DNA of 64,000 nt from Oenanthe sinensis (lineage: Eukaryota; Streptophyta; Magnoliopsida; Apiales; Apiaceae): positions 35,501,501 to 35,565,500 of the forward strand of contig CM053809.1 in NCBI GenBank assembly GCA_028671895.1, in the 5' to 3' direction. A program made the position numbers and the translations under genes. The notes under the pieces were generated by a model that was given only the letters and a program-made list of their open reading frames with translations, made no database searches and had not been told where the DNA came from. Position 1 is the stretch's first letter; every line of letters starts with the position of its first letter. Below are positions 48,251 through 59,607 of this stretch, in pieces.

Positions 48251-48522
48251 CACACACAATACATTATAAACTGATGGTGTCAGATAATAAACTGAAATAT
48301 AAAGTTCAAAATCACTTCCTATCAAACATATATTTTCTCACACACACAACCAATGGACCTAGAACTATGAGAAGCGTCTAGAAGCACAGTAGCAAAATTA
48401 TCTAAACCCTTGCTTTAAGCAGTGTATAAACTTTATTATAAAAATAACTGATCATTAAAACCCTAACATAACAAAATAAAGATATACACACACATATAAG
48501 AGTAAAAATTTAAGTGCAATAC

Positions 48523-48655
48523 CTAAATAAGATGGTGATTTCTCCGGCCAGATGATCTTGGAGAGAGAGTAAATGTACAGTATGTAGTGTGTGGGGGGGA
48601 GGAGAGAGATGTGCAGGGGGTTTTGCAGTGAGTTAATAATTGTGTGTATATATTT
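48523..48655 (-). promoter_or_regulatory. Probable leader exon and promoter of the DCD-kelch gene
   Basis: The minus strand reads TATA-like AAATATATACACAC (about 48641-48655), then a C/T-rich leader (CACATCTCTCTCCTCCCC), then GGAGAAATCACCATC, and ends at a donor (TTTAG/GTATTG, boundary at 48523). This looks like a 5' UTR exon upstream of the ATG at 47286. Confidence 0.5.
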
Positions 48656-48798
48656 GAAGTTGCCGGGTTTAATTTGCAATTATCATAATTGCCCCTATTA
48701 AATAGATAAGTAAAGTGCAAATGTAGGGAGGTTTTAGTAATTGACATATTTATGTGTAAGGTTAGCAAAAAACAAATGTTACCGTAAATATTGTGCAC

Positions 48799-49423
48799 TA
48801 AGTGGGGGTTTTCATCACCGCACACACCCGCAAAATGTGTTTTTTAATTTTTGCAGTACTGTTCAGATTTTGACAGACCGCACGATCTAGTATGGATTGC
48901 GGTTAAAAATTTTGGTAATACGGTTCAAACCGCACCGCATCACAAATATATATATATATATATATATTATTTATAATTACATATAATTATCATATATATA
49001 TTATATATTTTTTTAATTTTACCTTTATAATTAATTATGATAATTTATTTACAGATTAAGACTATAGTTAATATTATAAATTTAATAATAATGGTATATA
49101 TATATATATATATATTACAAAACACATGTTACGATTAATTGATTATAAACTTTTTCAATTTTTATTATTATTTTATTATTTTCTAATATATAATTCAAAA
49201 TATTTATACAATTAATGGTTTAATATATATTGAAAATTTTTTACTCTTTATATTATTTATATTTCTATTTAAAATAAATATTTTTAAAATTTATAGACCG
49301 CACCGCACCGCACCACATTTTCTTGATATAGTTTACGCGATTTTTGAGTTATGAGATGTAATTGCAATTTACTCGAGTTGATTTGCGGTTTTAGGAAAAA
49401 ACCGTAACCGCCGCGAACACCTC
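48799..49423. mobile_element. Non-autonomous DNA transposon with CCGCACC-rich ends
   Basis: The left portion has TCATCACCGCACACACCCGC, GATTGCGGTTA and CGGTTCAAACCGCACCGC. The right portion has GACCGCACCGCACCGCACCA, GATTTGCGGTTTTAGG and CCGCGAACACCTCT. The two pair loosely as inverted terminal regions around an AT-rich centre that includes two TA microsatellites (48946 and 49096). The superfamily is not certain; hAT-like is possible. Confidence 0.5.
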
Positions 49424-50012
49424 TGGCCCTGAGCCACTAACCCATCTAAATTTTGGTCAAAGTGCTCCTATTTTTGCACAACTTAACATTATTGAAGATT
49501 GAAGATGCTTGGTTGTTAGTACTACTGTAAAGTTTATTGAAAGTTTTTCAATTTTCATAAAAAAAAATTATGGACAATAAATACAATTTCATATTTACTA
49601 GATATCAACTTCCAATAGCAAATTAAATAAGCACCGGAATTCAGTCGTTACTAAAAATTATTTCTTGAAATTTCTTTATAAATTGTAGTACTATAAAAAG
49701 GGTCAAGAAGACTAAAAGTAATTTAGAAAATATGCAATAAAATTTTATATTAAAAAGGATATGCAGTAATATACTAATATCGTGATTCGTGTGGTATGTG
49801 ACATATCTCAACAAGTTTGTAAACTTTTAAAACCTACCTGCTGGCTGCATCTAAATATATATATATATAAAGGTGTCTAAAAATAAATAAAAGAGAAATT
49901 AATAATCCTTTTACCAACAGAGTAAAAAGGGTTCTTGAAATTTCAAACCGGCTACTTTTCCATGTAATGCTTTTTTTTTAAAAAAAATTGCTTTTATATA
50001 TTTTTGCAAGTA

Positions 50013-50594
50013 CAGTAAAACCTCTATAAATTAATATTCGATAAATTAATAACCTCGATAAAATTAATAAGTTTTCCGGTCCCAACTTGAGAGCAATATA
50101 AAATTAGATCCCAATGGATAAAATAATAAGATAATAATTTTTTTGAAATTTCAGTGTATGTATATTGGTCCCAACAAAACTATAAATTAATAATTATTAA
50201 AAGATTTTATATATGTGTATGTGATACACTTCAAAATTCTAAAATTATCTAGTAAAAAATGAATCTATAATCACTTGTTTTTTGTTGAAATTCAAATCTA
50301 TTGAATTCATCTTTAAATCTTCTCATTGCACTTGAGAGTTGGGGTACTGTCTTCTCGTATTGCAACAAAAAGTTGTGAATAGTTCATAAAATGTTAATTG
50401 GAACTTGTTTTTGTAATTTATTTTTAATCTCTAACTAATATACATTGTAACTAGTATATTGAACTTGGAAATTTAAAAGTCATACGTAAAATCTCTTTAA
50501 ATTAATAAATTATTAATTTATCGATATAATAATATCTCGCTAAATTAATAAAATATCTTTATCCCAACATTATTAATTTATAGATGTTTTACTG
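50013..50594. mobile_element. Non-autonomous DNA transposon, CAGTAAAACCTCTATAAATT ends
   Basis: The left end CAGTAAAACCTCTATAAATT pairs with the right end AATTTATAGATGTTTTACTG. Sub-terminal ATAAATTAATAA motifs and GGTCCCAAC / CCCAACATTATT occur on both sides. These ends are widespread in plant genomes. I could not read a clear target duplication, so no superfamily is given. Confidence 0.65.
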
Positions 50595-52463
50595 CAACCC
50601 TTATAAAAAGACTTAAAAATATCATTTATTCTTTTGATAAACAAATATTACTTATTTAACCAACTTCACCCGGTTTTTGCTTTTACTTTTCTTTTTAAAT
50701 TTAGTTCATTTCTTATCGTGTAAGCATTTTTTACTATAAATGAAAATGTTTATGGATTTGCTAAACTAAACTTGTTAAATACATCAGGCCAAATAGAATA
50801 CCATTTATTTTATTTTATTTCAATCCTTAAAGAGAAATGTGACTGAGTCGTTTCTTCAAAGCCTCTTTTGGTATCTTTCACCTGCACATTCATTAGCATG
50901 TAAATAGAAAAATGTTTTAATGAGAGAGAGAGAAAAATGCAATAGATAATAGATATAGCAAAGAGCCGGTCAGTGCAGGAGAAAGACAGATCATGCGTTG
51001 GATGCAAAAACTTGCTCGTCCTATTCTAATTTTAAATACATGTGACTAACTAAAAAGTTTTGACCCAAAAGATTAAAGTTTGTTTTTGTTTTTTATAAAT
51101 CAACATATTATTTAAATAAAGTCGCTCCACGCGTCTCGTCCATGATGCATACCTACGATAATCAAATTATAACGTTGTTCAATTTTTCTAAGTGAAGATG
51201 CTAATCCTACTACATCTCTAAACACTTCTTCTTCGTACATGAATCGCTTGTTGCCTGCAATTTATATGGCAGATTTTATCGATTAAATTGTTGTCAAATT
51301 TTCGCTCCCGAGCGACAGTACTCTGTGACTAGTGTCACATTTGCATGTGTGATCACTGCCGGCCACATGGTAAACTGAATTATTTTTCATAATTGTATAT
51401 GATTCCTTGATAGTTCCTCTGTCTGTTAGTACACCGACGCTCCATGGTACTTTGTCAGTTTGTCTATGACTTTAAGGTTGACGCCTCATATATATGTCAC
51501 GGCTGACGAGTGACGGCTCACATGGCCCACATTAATTACCGCGTACCAATGATCCATGATTTGTGAAACAGAACGATCACAAATGTTATCATTTTGGTCT
51601 AATGCCCACCGGCAAACATCGTTGTCCATTATGTCGAAAGGAGAAATAGAAGTGTATGCTTGTACATGAACAAGGCCATATATGGTTGTTAGATTCAAAA
51701 GGAACGCAAGGCATTAACAATGTTAGTGGATCCTGGGCAAGCGGCCGGCCTCGATGGCGCAGTCAGATTGGTGCAATGGCCAATGAGCATGGGTGCGATT
51801 CACCCAATCAGCTCTACTAGGATTACTCCTATCACTGCAACAGGACTATCTTCGGTTGCATTTGAAGCTTCCAGAGTACGTGTTTATTAGTGAAGGGACA
51901 TTGTCTTGGTTATGAATGCAGATTAAAATTCTTAGCTCTACCTTCGCCATGCTTAGCGTGTTGAATGGTTCTTCTTCTCAATGCATGCAATCTCTTGGTG
52001 GGATTGTACATGTATTTTAGCAATGGTTATACTGTCCCTGTGATCGGAACGCTGAGAGCAAACCCTCTCGTGTCAGGGACTGCACGAAGGGGAGATTTCA
52101 TTTACTATTGATTCATGTATAGTTCATTCGGAAATGATGCCTGCTATAAGCAGGCTAAGATAGTGTACCTTATTGTCTATCCACAAGTTGAGCACGAACA
52201 AGTCCATAATACCTTTGCTATTGAACATGATGCCTACTATAAGCTAGAGCATCTCGAACAGCAAATTTATAAAGCATGCTACCAATAATAATATACAAAA
52301 CTTAACCAATACGATAATCATAAAAGCTAATAAGCATTATATCTCCATCGCGACCTTCCAAATTAAGCATATCTGTGAAGAAAATTTCATTTATGATATT
52401 TAACAAAGAAGCTTGAGATGAAGAAAATTAAACCTCAAACCAATACTATAAGCATAAAAGCTA
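50595..52463. other. Intergenic with an unexplained GC-richer island
   Basis: 50595-51290 is AT-rich and empty. From about 51290 to 52250 the composition becomes more balanced, with several short open stretches. One plus-strand frame starting near 51719 reads MLVDPGQAAGLDGAVRLVQW, then MSMGAIHPISSTRITPITAT, GLSSVAFEASR before stopping near 51890. I recognise no family. It may be debris of a mobile element or a decayed gene. Confidence 0.3.
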
Positions 52464-52970
52464 CTCCATCCGTCCCACAAGATTGTTTACATTTTTCTCA
52501 GAGTGTTCGACACGCATTTTAAGGTGTATATAAAGTATAGTTTCATAATTTATTTTTAAATTTTTTTAATAAAATTTTAACAATCCTATTTTTATACAAA
52601 AAAAGAAAATTTTAAAAATAAGTTATGAATCTATCTTTAAATGCACCTTAAAATGCGTGTCGGACAATCTAGAAGAGTGTTGAGTAACTAGCTAGTTCAT
52701 CTAAAACCTTAATGTGTTAGAGGTAAATCCCAAACGGATTTTACATTATATTTTAACATTTCCCCTCACTCGAAATCTCATTTTTTGAGTTGAAGAGTGG
52801 ATCACAAACACCCATCTTTGGGGCATTCCGTCAATCTGGCTCTGATACCATGTTGACTAACCAGTTCATTTAAAACCTTAAGGTGTTAGACGAAAGTTTC
52901 AAATAGATCTTATATTATATTTTAACAAAGAGTGAGAAAAATGAAATTACAATCTCACACCGTCACACAA
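52464..52970. mobile_element. Stowaway-type MITE interrupted by a TRIM
   Basis: The left end at 52464 (preceded by TA) is CTCCATCCGTCCCACAAGAT, with arm AGGTGTATATAAAGTATAGT. The right arm (ACCTTAAAATGCGTGTCGGA) runs to 52677, where the TRIM begins, and resumes after it as GAGAAAAATGAAATTACAAT. The right terminus is degraded, so its end coordinate is approximate. Confidence 0.7.
52678..52927 (-). mobile_element. TRIM retroelement, 250 bp, complete
   Basis: LTRs at 52678-52758 (81 bp) and 52851-52927 (77 bp), on the minus strand from TGTTAAAATATAAT to GTCAACA at the 5' copy. The 92-bp internal domain begins with a Met-tRNA primer-binding site (TGGTATCAGAGCC, complement of 52838-52850) and ends with a purine tract (GAGGGGAAA). 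The perfect 5-bp target duplication AAGAG lies at 52673-52677 and 52928-52932. There is no coding capacity. It is a different family from the TRIM at 11527. Confidence 0.92.
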
Positions 52971-53724
52971 TCATTCTCTTGCAAAAATTGAAATCACCGA
53001 CTGCAATGACAGTCACAGATGACAACTTGTATAAATTCAAATTATTTAATTAAGATATACATATTTTTCTAAAACCCTAGCCGTTTTTAGAAAAGAGGGA
53101 AATAGGGAGAGAGAAGCAGTTTTCGGGTGCTAGTACACATCAATCCTTTATGAAAAGTGTTCGTGAGGATACCATAGAGCGTAGATCGCGAGAGCGGGAT
53201 ACGTGGTGATTAAACAAGTTTTGGACCTCCATTAATCTCTATCTTTGATTCGTTAAAGCTCTAAAAGGTAATAAATCATGATCTCCGAATTAAATATTGT
53301 GTTTTCGCATGGATCCTGCGGAGGGTTTCGATTTATATTACATTTTTTTATTCATTTTTTTATTTTTCCGCTGCGTTTATGCCTCGAAACCCTTCAATGA
53401 CAAAACCAAAGTCCAAGCCCAAAAATGAAACTTCCACAAAGTACACGGGCTAAACATAATAAAACTTGACAGAGGCCTTGCTACAAGCCTACTATCCCTA
53501 GATATTTTTACATCTGCATACTGTACACATAAGATAAGATAAAATATGGCAACTTGTCAGAAAGTAGATAAGACCAATGATGTGTCAATCAGATATTATT
53601 ACAACACTCGTAACCCAATATCAAATAGGAGTACTATTTAAAATGTTCTCACTTGTCTATATATCACTGTGATAGACTTACAAATTTATAACTTATATAT
53701 CATCATATAAGCTTTTGCAAGAAA
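52971..53724. promoter_or_regulatory. Spacer and promoter of the 89-residue protein gene
   Basis: Mixed-composition spacer. A TATA-like CTATATATCAC lies near 53657-53667, about 60 bases before the ATG at 53725. Confidence 0.4.
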
Positions 53725-54074
53725 ATGGCTATGAATGTTATTTCGAACAATACGATGTCGTTCTCTACATTGGCAAATCCAATCCCTCCCGAGACCAACG
53801 ATGATACTGTTGACGCTGCCGATTTTAAAGCCATTAAAGGTGATTTTGATTTATTTCAATTAATTTTCTGATTAATAAGACTTTTTTATGACATCAAGTT
53901 TTTTATATATATAAAATAGATGAAAAAGAAGAGCTTCAAAAGGAGTTGATTGCACTGGGAGTGTTGAAATGGCGTAAGACTCGTTCCTTGGCAGAGACGA
54001 CAAGGTACGGTGAGAAAGCAGCAAAGATTGTGAACGGGAAACTGAGTCCGAGGCCGATTCAACAACCGAGATAG
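53725..54074 (+). CDS. Small two-exon protein of unknown function, 89 residues
   Basis: Exon 1 (53725-53839) and exon 2 (53920-54074) join in frame over an 80-bp intron with canonical borders (TAAAG/GTGATT; AATAG/ATGAAA), giving 270 nt including TAG. The N-terminal half reads MAMNVISNNTMSFSTLANPI then PPETNDDTVDAADFKAIK. The second half is highly charged and probably helical: DEKEELQKELIALGVLKWRK, TRSLAETTRYGEKAAKIVNG, KLSPRPIQQPR. There is no signal peptide or membrane segment. A TATA-like box lies about 60 bases upstream. I do not recognise the family. The short intron, clean join and GC-richer exons argue for a real gene. The minus-strand frame at 53886-54179 is its shadow. Confidence 0.6.
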
Positions 54075-56931
54075 AGTCAGTTGGATAGTATGTGAATCAG
54101 TGAGTGAACAGAACTTGCAGAACGGAAGAGCAACTGAGCAAGGGCTTAATTTAATAATATAAATCTGTTTTTTTATCATGCATGTCTGTTTTTTTAGGTT
54201 TTAATTTAAACGAAAGTTATATAAATAAACACAAGAACTTTAATATAATTTTCTTGATTTTTCAATAATAATGCTATTCATTTTTTGTTGTTTGTATTGT
54301 AAAATGTAAATGCCTCAGCGTACTTGGATTTTGATTCTACGTTTACAAATTGCAATTAAATAATTACATATTCATTCATTGGTTTAAAACATTTTAATCC
54401 GAATGTCTCTATCATACTCTTCAACTTTTGGTGATGATAAAACGATTTTATATGAGATTAAACTTCGTCCGAGTACTTATATTGGAAATCTATTGTATTA
54501 GAGATGATATGGAGGTTGATGAATTGACGTAAAGGTTACGTATTCAAAAATTTAATGGCAGGAAATAATCTATTCTTTGAAAACTAACATTTAATTACGA
54601 AATCTCGAATCATAGCCAGTACTTAAATATACTATTCAATAAAGTTGACATTAATCGTTTAAATATACACAGAAATTATATTACAGAAAAGGGAGCGAGG
54701 GAATTTAGAGTCGTTACGTGCTATGAAATTTCTTATTTCGACGAATACATCATGCCTACATAAATCATATTTACAGTATGTTAGTAGATATAGAAAGGAA
54801 TAACGAATTAATAATGTTTTGGCTTAAAAAGTAGAACCCAATATATTGGTTGTGTAATTTGAGTTGTCGCACTCCACTCAACACTAATGCATTGCATATT
54901 CGCACCAAAGTATCGTATAACTGTTCCTAAAAGTGACTTCTTTTTCCAATCCTGATAATTATTCTAAAGTGGCTTTCAATGGTTGATTTTACCTTATTAT
55001 TTGCTTGCAAGTCAAGTTGTATTATTGTAGTCTTCTTATCATATACCAGGCCATGCATTCCCATTACTATCCTTTTGTAATTAAAACACAACTTATTGAA
55101 TAATGAAAGATACCAGTACATACGAGTTGAAGGAATATAATATAATAATAACTATATTATAACAACATAAGAGGAATCAAATACGGTTCATGAGGATTTT
55201 TCAGTGTTTCTCAAATGCCATTCCCCCACTTGGCCCAACATCCCCCTAGCCCAGTACTTGTCATCCTTCTCCTTGTTATATTAAGCAAATAAAGAACACT
55301 ATTTAGTATGGTAATTGTTAGATAATTTTAATATTTTGCATTCGAAAATAATACAGATATGAAACTATATTTCGTGAATAACCAGTGTAACGTATTGAAA
55401 ACATCGGTGGCCTTGTGGTCCAGTCCGGGCCGAAGTTGCTAGTCCTGAACCACAACGTGGGAAAAACTGCATCATTATTATGTGCATTTATACAAGTAGG
55501 CCTTTGTTTGCTAAATCATATTGTGTGAATGAAATTCCACAAAATAATTTATAAGATAGGGATGTATGTGTCTTGTTATTACGTTCTACCTACCATTAAT
55601 CCATTTCTCCTATTACTGATGTCTTTAATTTTGTCCAGTTATTGCCTTGTAGCTATATACTTGTATGTACTGTAGTAGTTTTGTACGTCTGTATAAATAT
55701 ACATACGTGTGCAACTGCATATTATTTGTCCGTGCCGTGATCTTATCAATACCAGCATCATTGAAATAATTGTACTAATACTGAAATTTCGAGAGAATAC
55801 GCTGTTGGCATTACCAAAACAAATGAAAGTTTACTTCACGGCAAGAGGGCTGCTTAATTGCTTATGATTATGATTATGATCATCTTATCTCTTATGGGCC
55901 TTATGGCAGGCAAATGTCTGCATCAAACTATCACCTACACAAAGACAAGCTCCACTCAATTAGGATTGTACATATTTTCTAATCACAAAGTCTTGAATTT
56001 CACTTTCGTAGATAATCACGTATTTAAACATCATTTTCACATATAATCACACACTTGAAGACATTTAAAATTTGCTCTCACATATAATCATGTGTTTAGT
56101 GATCTTTGATTATTTAACTACTCTACCAAAACAAACAATCTTAAATATATATTCTCAATTTCCATATAAGTTTGAAATTTTGGTGATTTATCGAATTCTT
56201 ATCAAAACAAAATGTTAACTCCGAATAACTAAGTATGCATATCTACTAATCTACTAAAACTTGAATCGCCTCCCTTTTAATCTAGAAGTAATGATAAAAT
56301 GTTAATTGCTTCTATGCAAACATATTCTCCGAATTTGTAAGACAATCAGATAATGCAAGAAAAATTAAACAATATACAACGCAATTCAGCAAAATCTTGC
56401 GACACAATTTGTTTTTTTTTATAACTAATTTTGCGATATAATTTGTTTCTCATTTATCTAGTATATGTGTAATTTAAAATTTTAATTTTAATTAATTAGA
56501 TATAAGAATGAAACAATTTTGTGGATGTGAGGAAAAATAATAAGGGGTCATTTGGTTTATATGGGGGGAAATGAGATTTAGAAAAGGAATTAAAGAGAAA
56601 GAAAATTTTCCTTATTTGGTTTTGATTCGGAAACAAAATAAATAATTATTTTTTAATAAATTATTTTGAACAAATTATTATTTTTTGAATTGATATAAGA
56701 AGTAATTATATGGAGATTGGAAGTGGATGGTTGTATAAGAAAGAAAAATGAAAAAGAATGCATGGAGAGAGGTGGAGAAGGAGGATTGAGAGTGTAATTT
56801 TTTTGGATAAATTCAAAATTTAGAAAGACAAAAAAAATGATTATTTTTATAAAATAAATACGAGTCTACCCTTTGATTCCTCATGATTAGGTGATTACCC
56901 ATAACCAAAACCCCTCATATGCCCGTACAAT
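54075..56931. other. Intergenic, no gene supported
   Basis: AT-rich DNA. A segment at about 55400-55470 (GGTGGCCTTGTGGTCCAGTC, then GGACTAGC-like DNA in complement) is more GC-rich and may be a SINE remnant. A short (TTATGA)n-like run lies near 55861-55880. The frames at 54927-55121 and 55858-56046 are unremarkable. Confidence 0.35.
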
Positions 56932-57150
56932 GTCGGTGTTTTGTTTCCCTTATACAAATAAGTACTTATTTCTATATATATAAAAAGAAGTCTATTCTTT
57001 AGGGATAAATACTTATTTTTCAAAAATAAATTTAATATTTGGTTTAATTTTAAAAAACAAATACTTATTTTCAGAAAAAAATAGATAAATGTATACTTTT
57101 TTTTAAAATAAGTCTTTGTTTTCAGAAAATAAATTTAATCAAACAGACCC
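56932..57150. mobile_element. Tourist-type MITE
   Basis: The left end GTCGGTGTTTTGTTTCCCTT and right end AATCAAACAGACCC carry the family ends; AAATAAGTACTTATTT and ACTTATTTTCAGAAAA motifs lie between. It is a relative of 12391 and 61897. The target duplication is not readable. Confidence 0.55.
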
Positions 57151-57472
57151 GATGTTATCCCCGGGAAACGTTGTAGATGTAAATTAAAAAGCAGCAATTT
57201 TATTAAAAACCAGGAATCAGAAACATTGTAAACCAGTAACCAATTGGGCATCCCCATCTTGGTGTTTTACAATCAGAAACTTGCAACAAACCAAACAGCC
57301 CCTAATTAAAAAGCAAAAACAAAAAACACTTGAACAACCAACAATGTAAAGAAAAATAAAAAAACAACCCGAAAGTTCTAGAAATCCAGATCAATCCCAA
57401 CCGTCGATCTTACATCTTATTCGCTTGTACCAAAACAACTTATTCCCCGACCACACCTGATCACAACCTTTT

Positions 57473-57958
57473 TTAGATAGCAAGAACAAGACCCGGCACA
57501 GATTTCCCGACCCGATTCGAAACACTACTTTCCCAAAGTGAAGGACAATGGAGAGAAGTAACCTTAGATGAAAAGTCCGACCCGTTACCAAACCGGGTCA
57601 CAGTGAGTGACGTGTTAAAATACTCCCGAACTTGAGTAATTATCCCATCCGTGACGGTCCACGCATGTATCCAAGAAATTGAGCGGTCCTGATCACAGCC
57701 TTCAACAAGGACCGTTGATCCAAAGGCTTTAATTGTCTGAGGATTGAAGTGAAATATGTCGGACGATGTTTTATCAGTTCCTGTAAGAAGGCGCATCATA
57801 AACTGGTGGGTAGGTGGGCCATGGAACCACCACTCTAGGTCAGAGGCTAGTAAGGAATGGACAGTGGTGACGTCACGGGTAGTTAAGGCTTTATATAGGG
57901 CGAGTACCACCCCTTGGTTTTCTTCCTCCAGAGCTTCTTGAGTTAGCGCCAGTTCTTG
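57473..57958 (-). CDS. WUN1/SAG20-like protein (NTF2/SnoaL-like fold), start codon unclear
   Basis: Wound-induced protein 1 family, intronless here. The frame is open from just after a TGA at 57959-57961 to the stop at 57473. Conserved blocks, in order: LALYKALTTRDVTTVHSLL, ASDLEWWFHGPPTHQFMMRL, LTGTDKTSSDIFHFNPQ, GSTVLVEGCDQDRSISWIHA, WTVTDGIITQVREYFNTSLT, VTRFG, and the C-terminal CPSLWESS, SNRVGKSVPGLVLAI. Family genes respond to wounding or senescence; the biochemical role is not established. No ATG precedes the conserved N-terminal region. The first in-frame ATGs code the MMRLLTG residues, well inside the fold. A CTG at 57950-57952 has G at -3 and G at +4 and would give 159 residues. TATAAATA lies near 58031-58040. 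Confidence 0.85.
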   Translation of the reverse strand, partial: QELALTQEALEEENQGVVLALYKALTTRDVTTVHSLLASDLEWWFHGPPTHQFMMRLLTGTDKTSSDIFHFNPQTIKAFGSTVLVEGCDQDRSISWIHAWTVTDGIITQVREYFNTSLTVTRFGNGSDFSSKVTSLHCPSLWESSVSNRVGKSVPGLVLAI

Positions 57959-58663
57959 TCAAAAATGTATATATAACGTTCGTGTGTATATTTTTGTATG
58001 GGAACGAGAGAGAAAGAGAGGGGGGGAGAGATATTTATATTTGTGTGTTTGTGTGTAGAGAGATGCAGATATGGGACTAGGATTTGTGGGGGGGATTTTA
58101 TAGGGGTGATGGAGGGGTAGTTTGGTAATTTTGTTATGAGTGGTAATATGATGGTGACATGGCGTGTTGTGATTGGGTGAGCGAAAGACGGTAGCTATGT
58201 TTGACCCGTTTAAGTTGCAATAGGATTAGGAATACGGGTGATTATGAAAAGATGAATATGTGTCTCGGTTAATTTTTTGTATGTGACGTATTGTCTATTT
58301 ACAGCGTTGTAGTATTGTTCATTTTTATGTATGTATACTACAACTCTACAAGTATATTGTTTGTTTTTTTTTGCCATAAAAGTATATTGTTATTTTAAAG
58401 CTACTTTTACCGAATATCATTAGTTTATAATTCAATTTACAATAAACAAACTGTACTCGGATTTGAAATTATCTTCGGTAAAAATAGTTAAATTTTTTAT
58501 TACCATGATCATATAGAGCAGATTTCATTGGAGAAGGGTGGGAAAATGAGAATTCAATTTAGTTGTTAAATGGTCAATATAATTGTTTAACTTTTTTGCC
58601 GATAATTCAGAAAGTTTTACCCGAATAATTGTAATTATTATTTATAAAATCTTCTTTTTAATG
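57959..58663. promoter_or_regulatory. WUN1-like promoter and spacer
   Basis: The minus strand has a TATA-like AATATAAATATC near 58030-58041 and a CT-rich leader (CTCTCTTTCTCTCTCGTTCC). It contains no in-frame ATG before the coding frame. Beyond 58200 it is an AT-rich spacer. Confidence 0.45.
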
Positions 58664-58668
58664 AACTA

Positions 58669-59607
58669 TGTTATATGTGGTTTTTGCGTATAAATGCGCG
58701 TCTGACTTTGGCCTGAAACAGGGTGCACCCTCTTCTATGGAAAGTCGGCATGTACTCTTCTTGTCACTCACTTTAGTTCATTGAGAGCTTTCACATCTGT
58801 AACTATTGTTATATGCCTTCTTTTCCCGGTAAGTAGGTGCCCTTGCCTCTCCCTCGTTGGAAGGCGTGCCTACTCCGTCATAGGTCCGGGAAAATGCACT
58901 GCTATCACTTGCCTTAATTCTTTAATGTATCTGCCGCCTATGCCTGTCTACGTCTGTCAATGCCTATTCAAGACCATAGTTTTATATTTCACGGGCTGCC
59001 CTCGTTAAGGAGTTATGGGATACCCTTAACCATGTCTTGGAAGATCTTTTCCCCGTACTCAGACGGGATGCACTCGTCTAGGAGCTTAGAACGTGTCTTA
59101 TGTTTGTGATGGATTTAGTGTTGGCATCCAGTCAAGGTATTCGGGAAATATTTGTAGTGGACCGACTAGAGCTCGCGATTTTCGGGTCAGTGTTAGATTC
59201 ATGAAGTACTTGGGTCTTATACTGGATTTTGACCTATCTGAACAAGCACGGATGTAGAGACCTCTTCGAAGAATACTCCTCTTGCCTATTCACTTGTCAT
59301 TCGGCCTATTATGATTCAAATAGGATACCCTTTTCCTATTGGGTATATGTTTTGTCAGAACTACGCGGTCTTAATCATCTATTTTGTATATAAATAGAAG
59401 TACATAGTCACATTATTGAGGGTCGGAAAACCTAAAATACACAAAACATATTTTCTCTAGCAAACAAATCTCTATTTATTTCGAAACCTAACAATCTCAG
59501 CCATAATCTCATACAAATCACCACACCCCGGCGATACTCTGTCTCGTGTGATCTTTTTCAAGCAAAGAAACTCAATCTTTGTTGATTCCTAGATTTTTCT
59601 ATCAACA
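58669..59607 (+). mobile_element. Solo LTR, 939 bp
   Basis: Begins TGTTATATGTGG and ends TTTCTATCAACA. It is flanked by the perfect 5-bp target duplication AACTA at 58664-58668 and 59608-59612. A TATA box (TTTTGTATATAAATAGAAG) near 59382-59400 marks the U3/R boundary. Composition is clearly less AT-rich than the flanks. No internal domain, primer-binding site or coding sequence is present, so this is the product of LTR-LTR recombination. The orientation is set by the TATA box. Confidence 0.9.
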
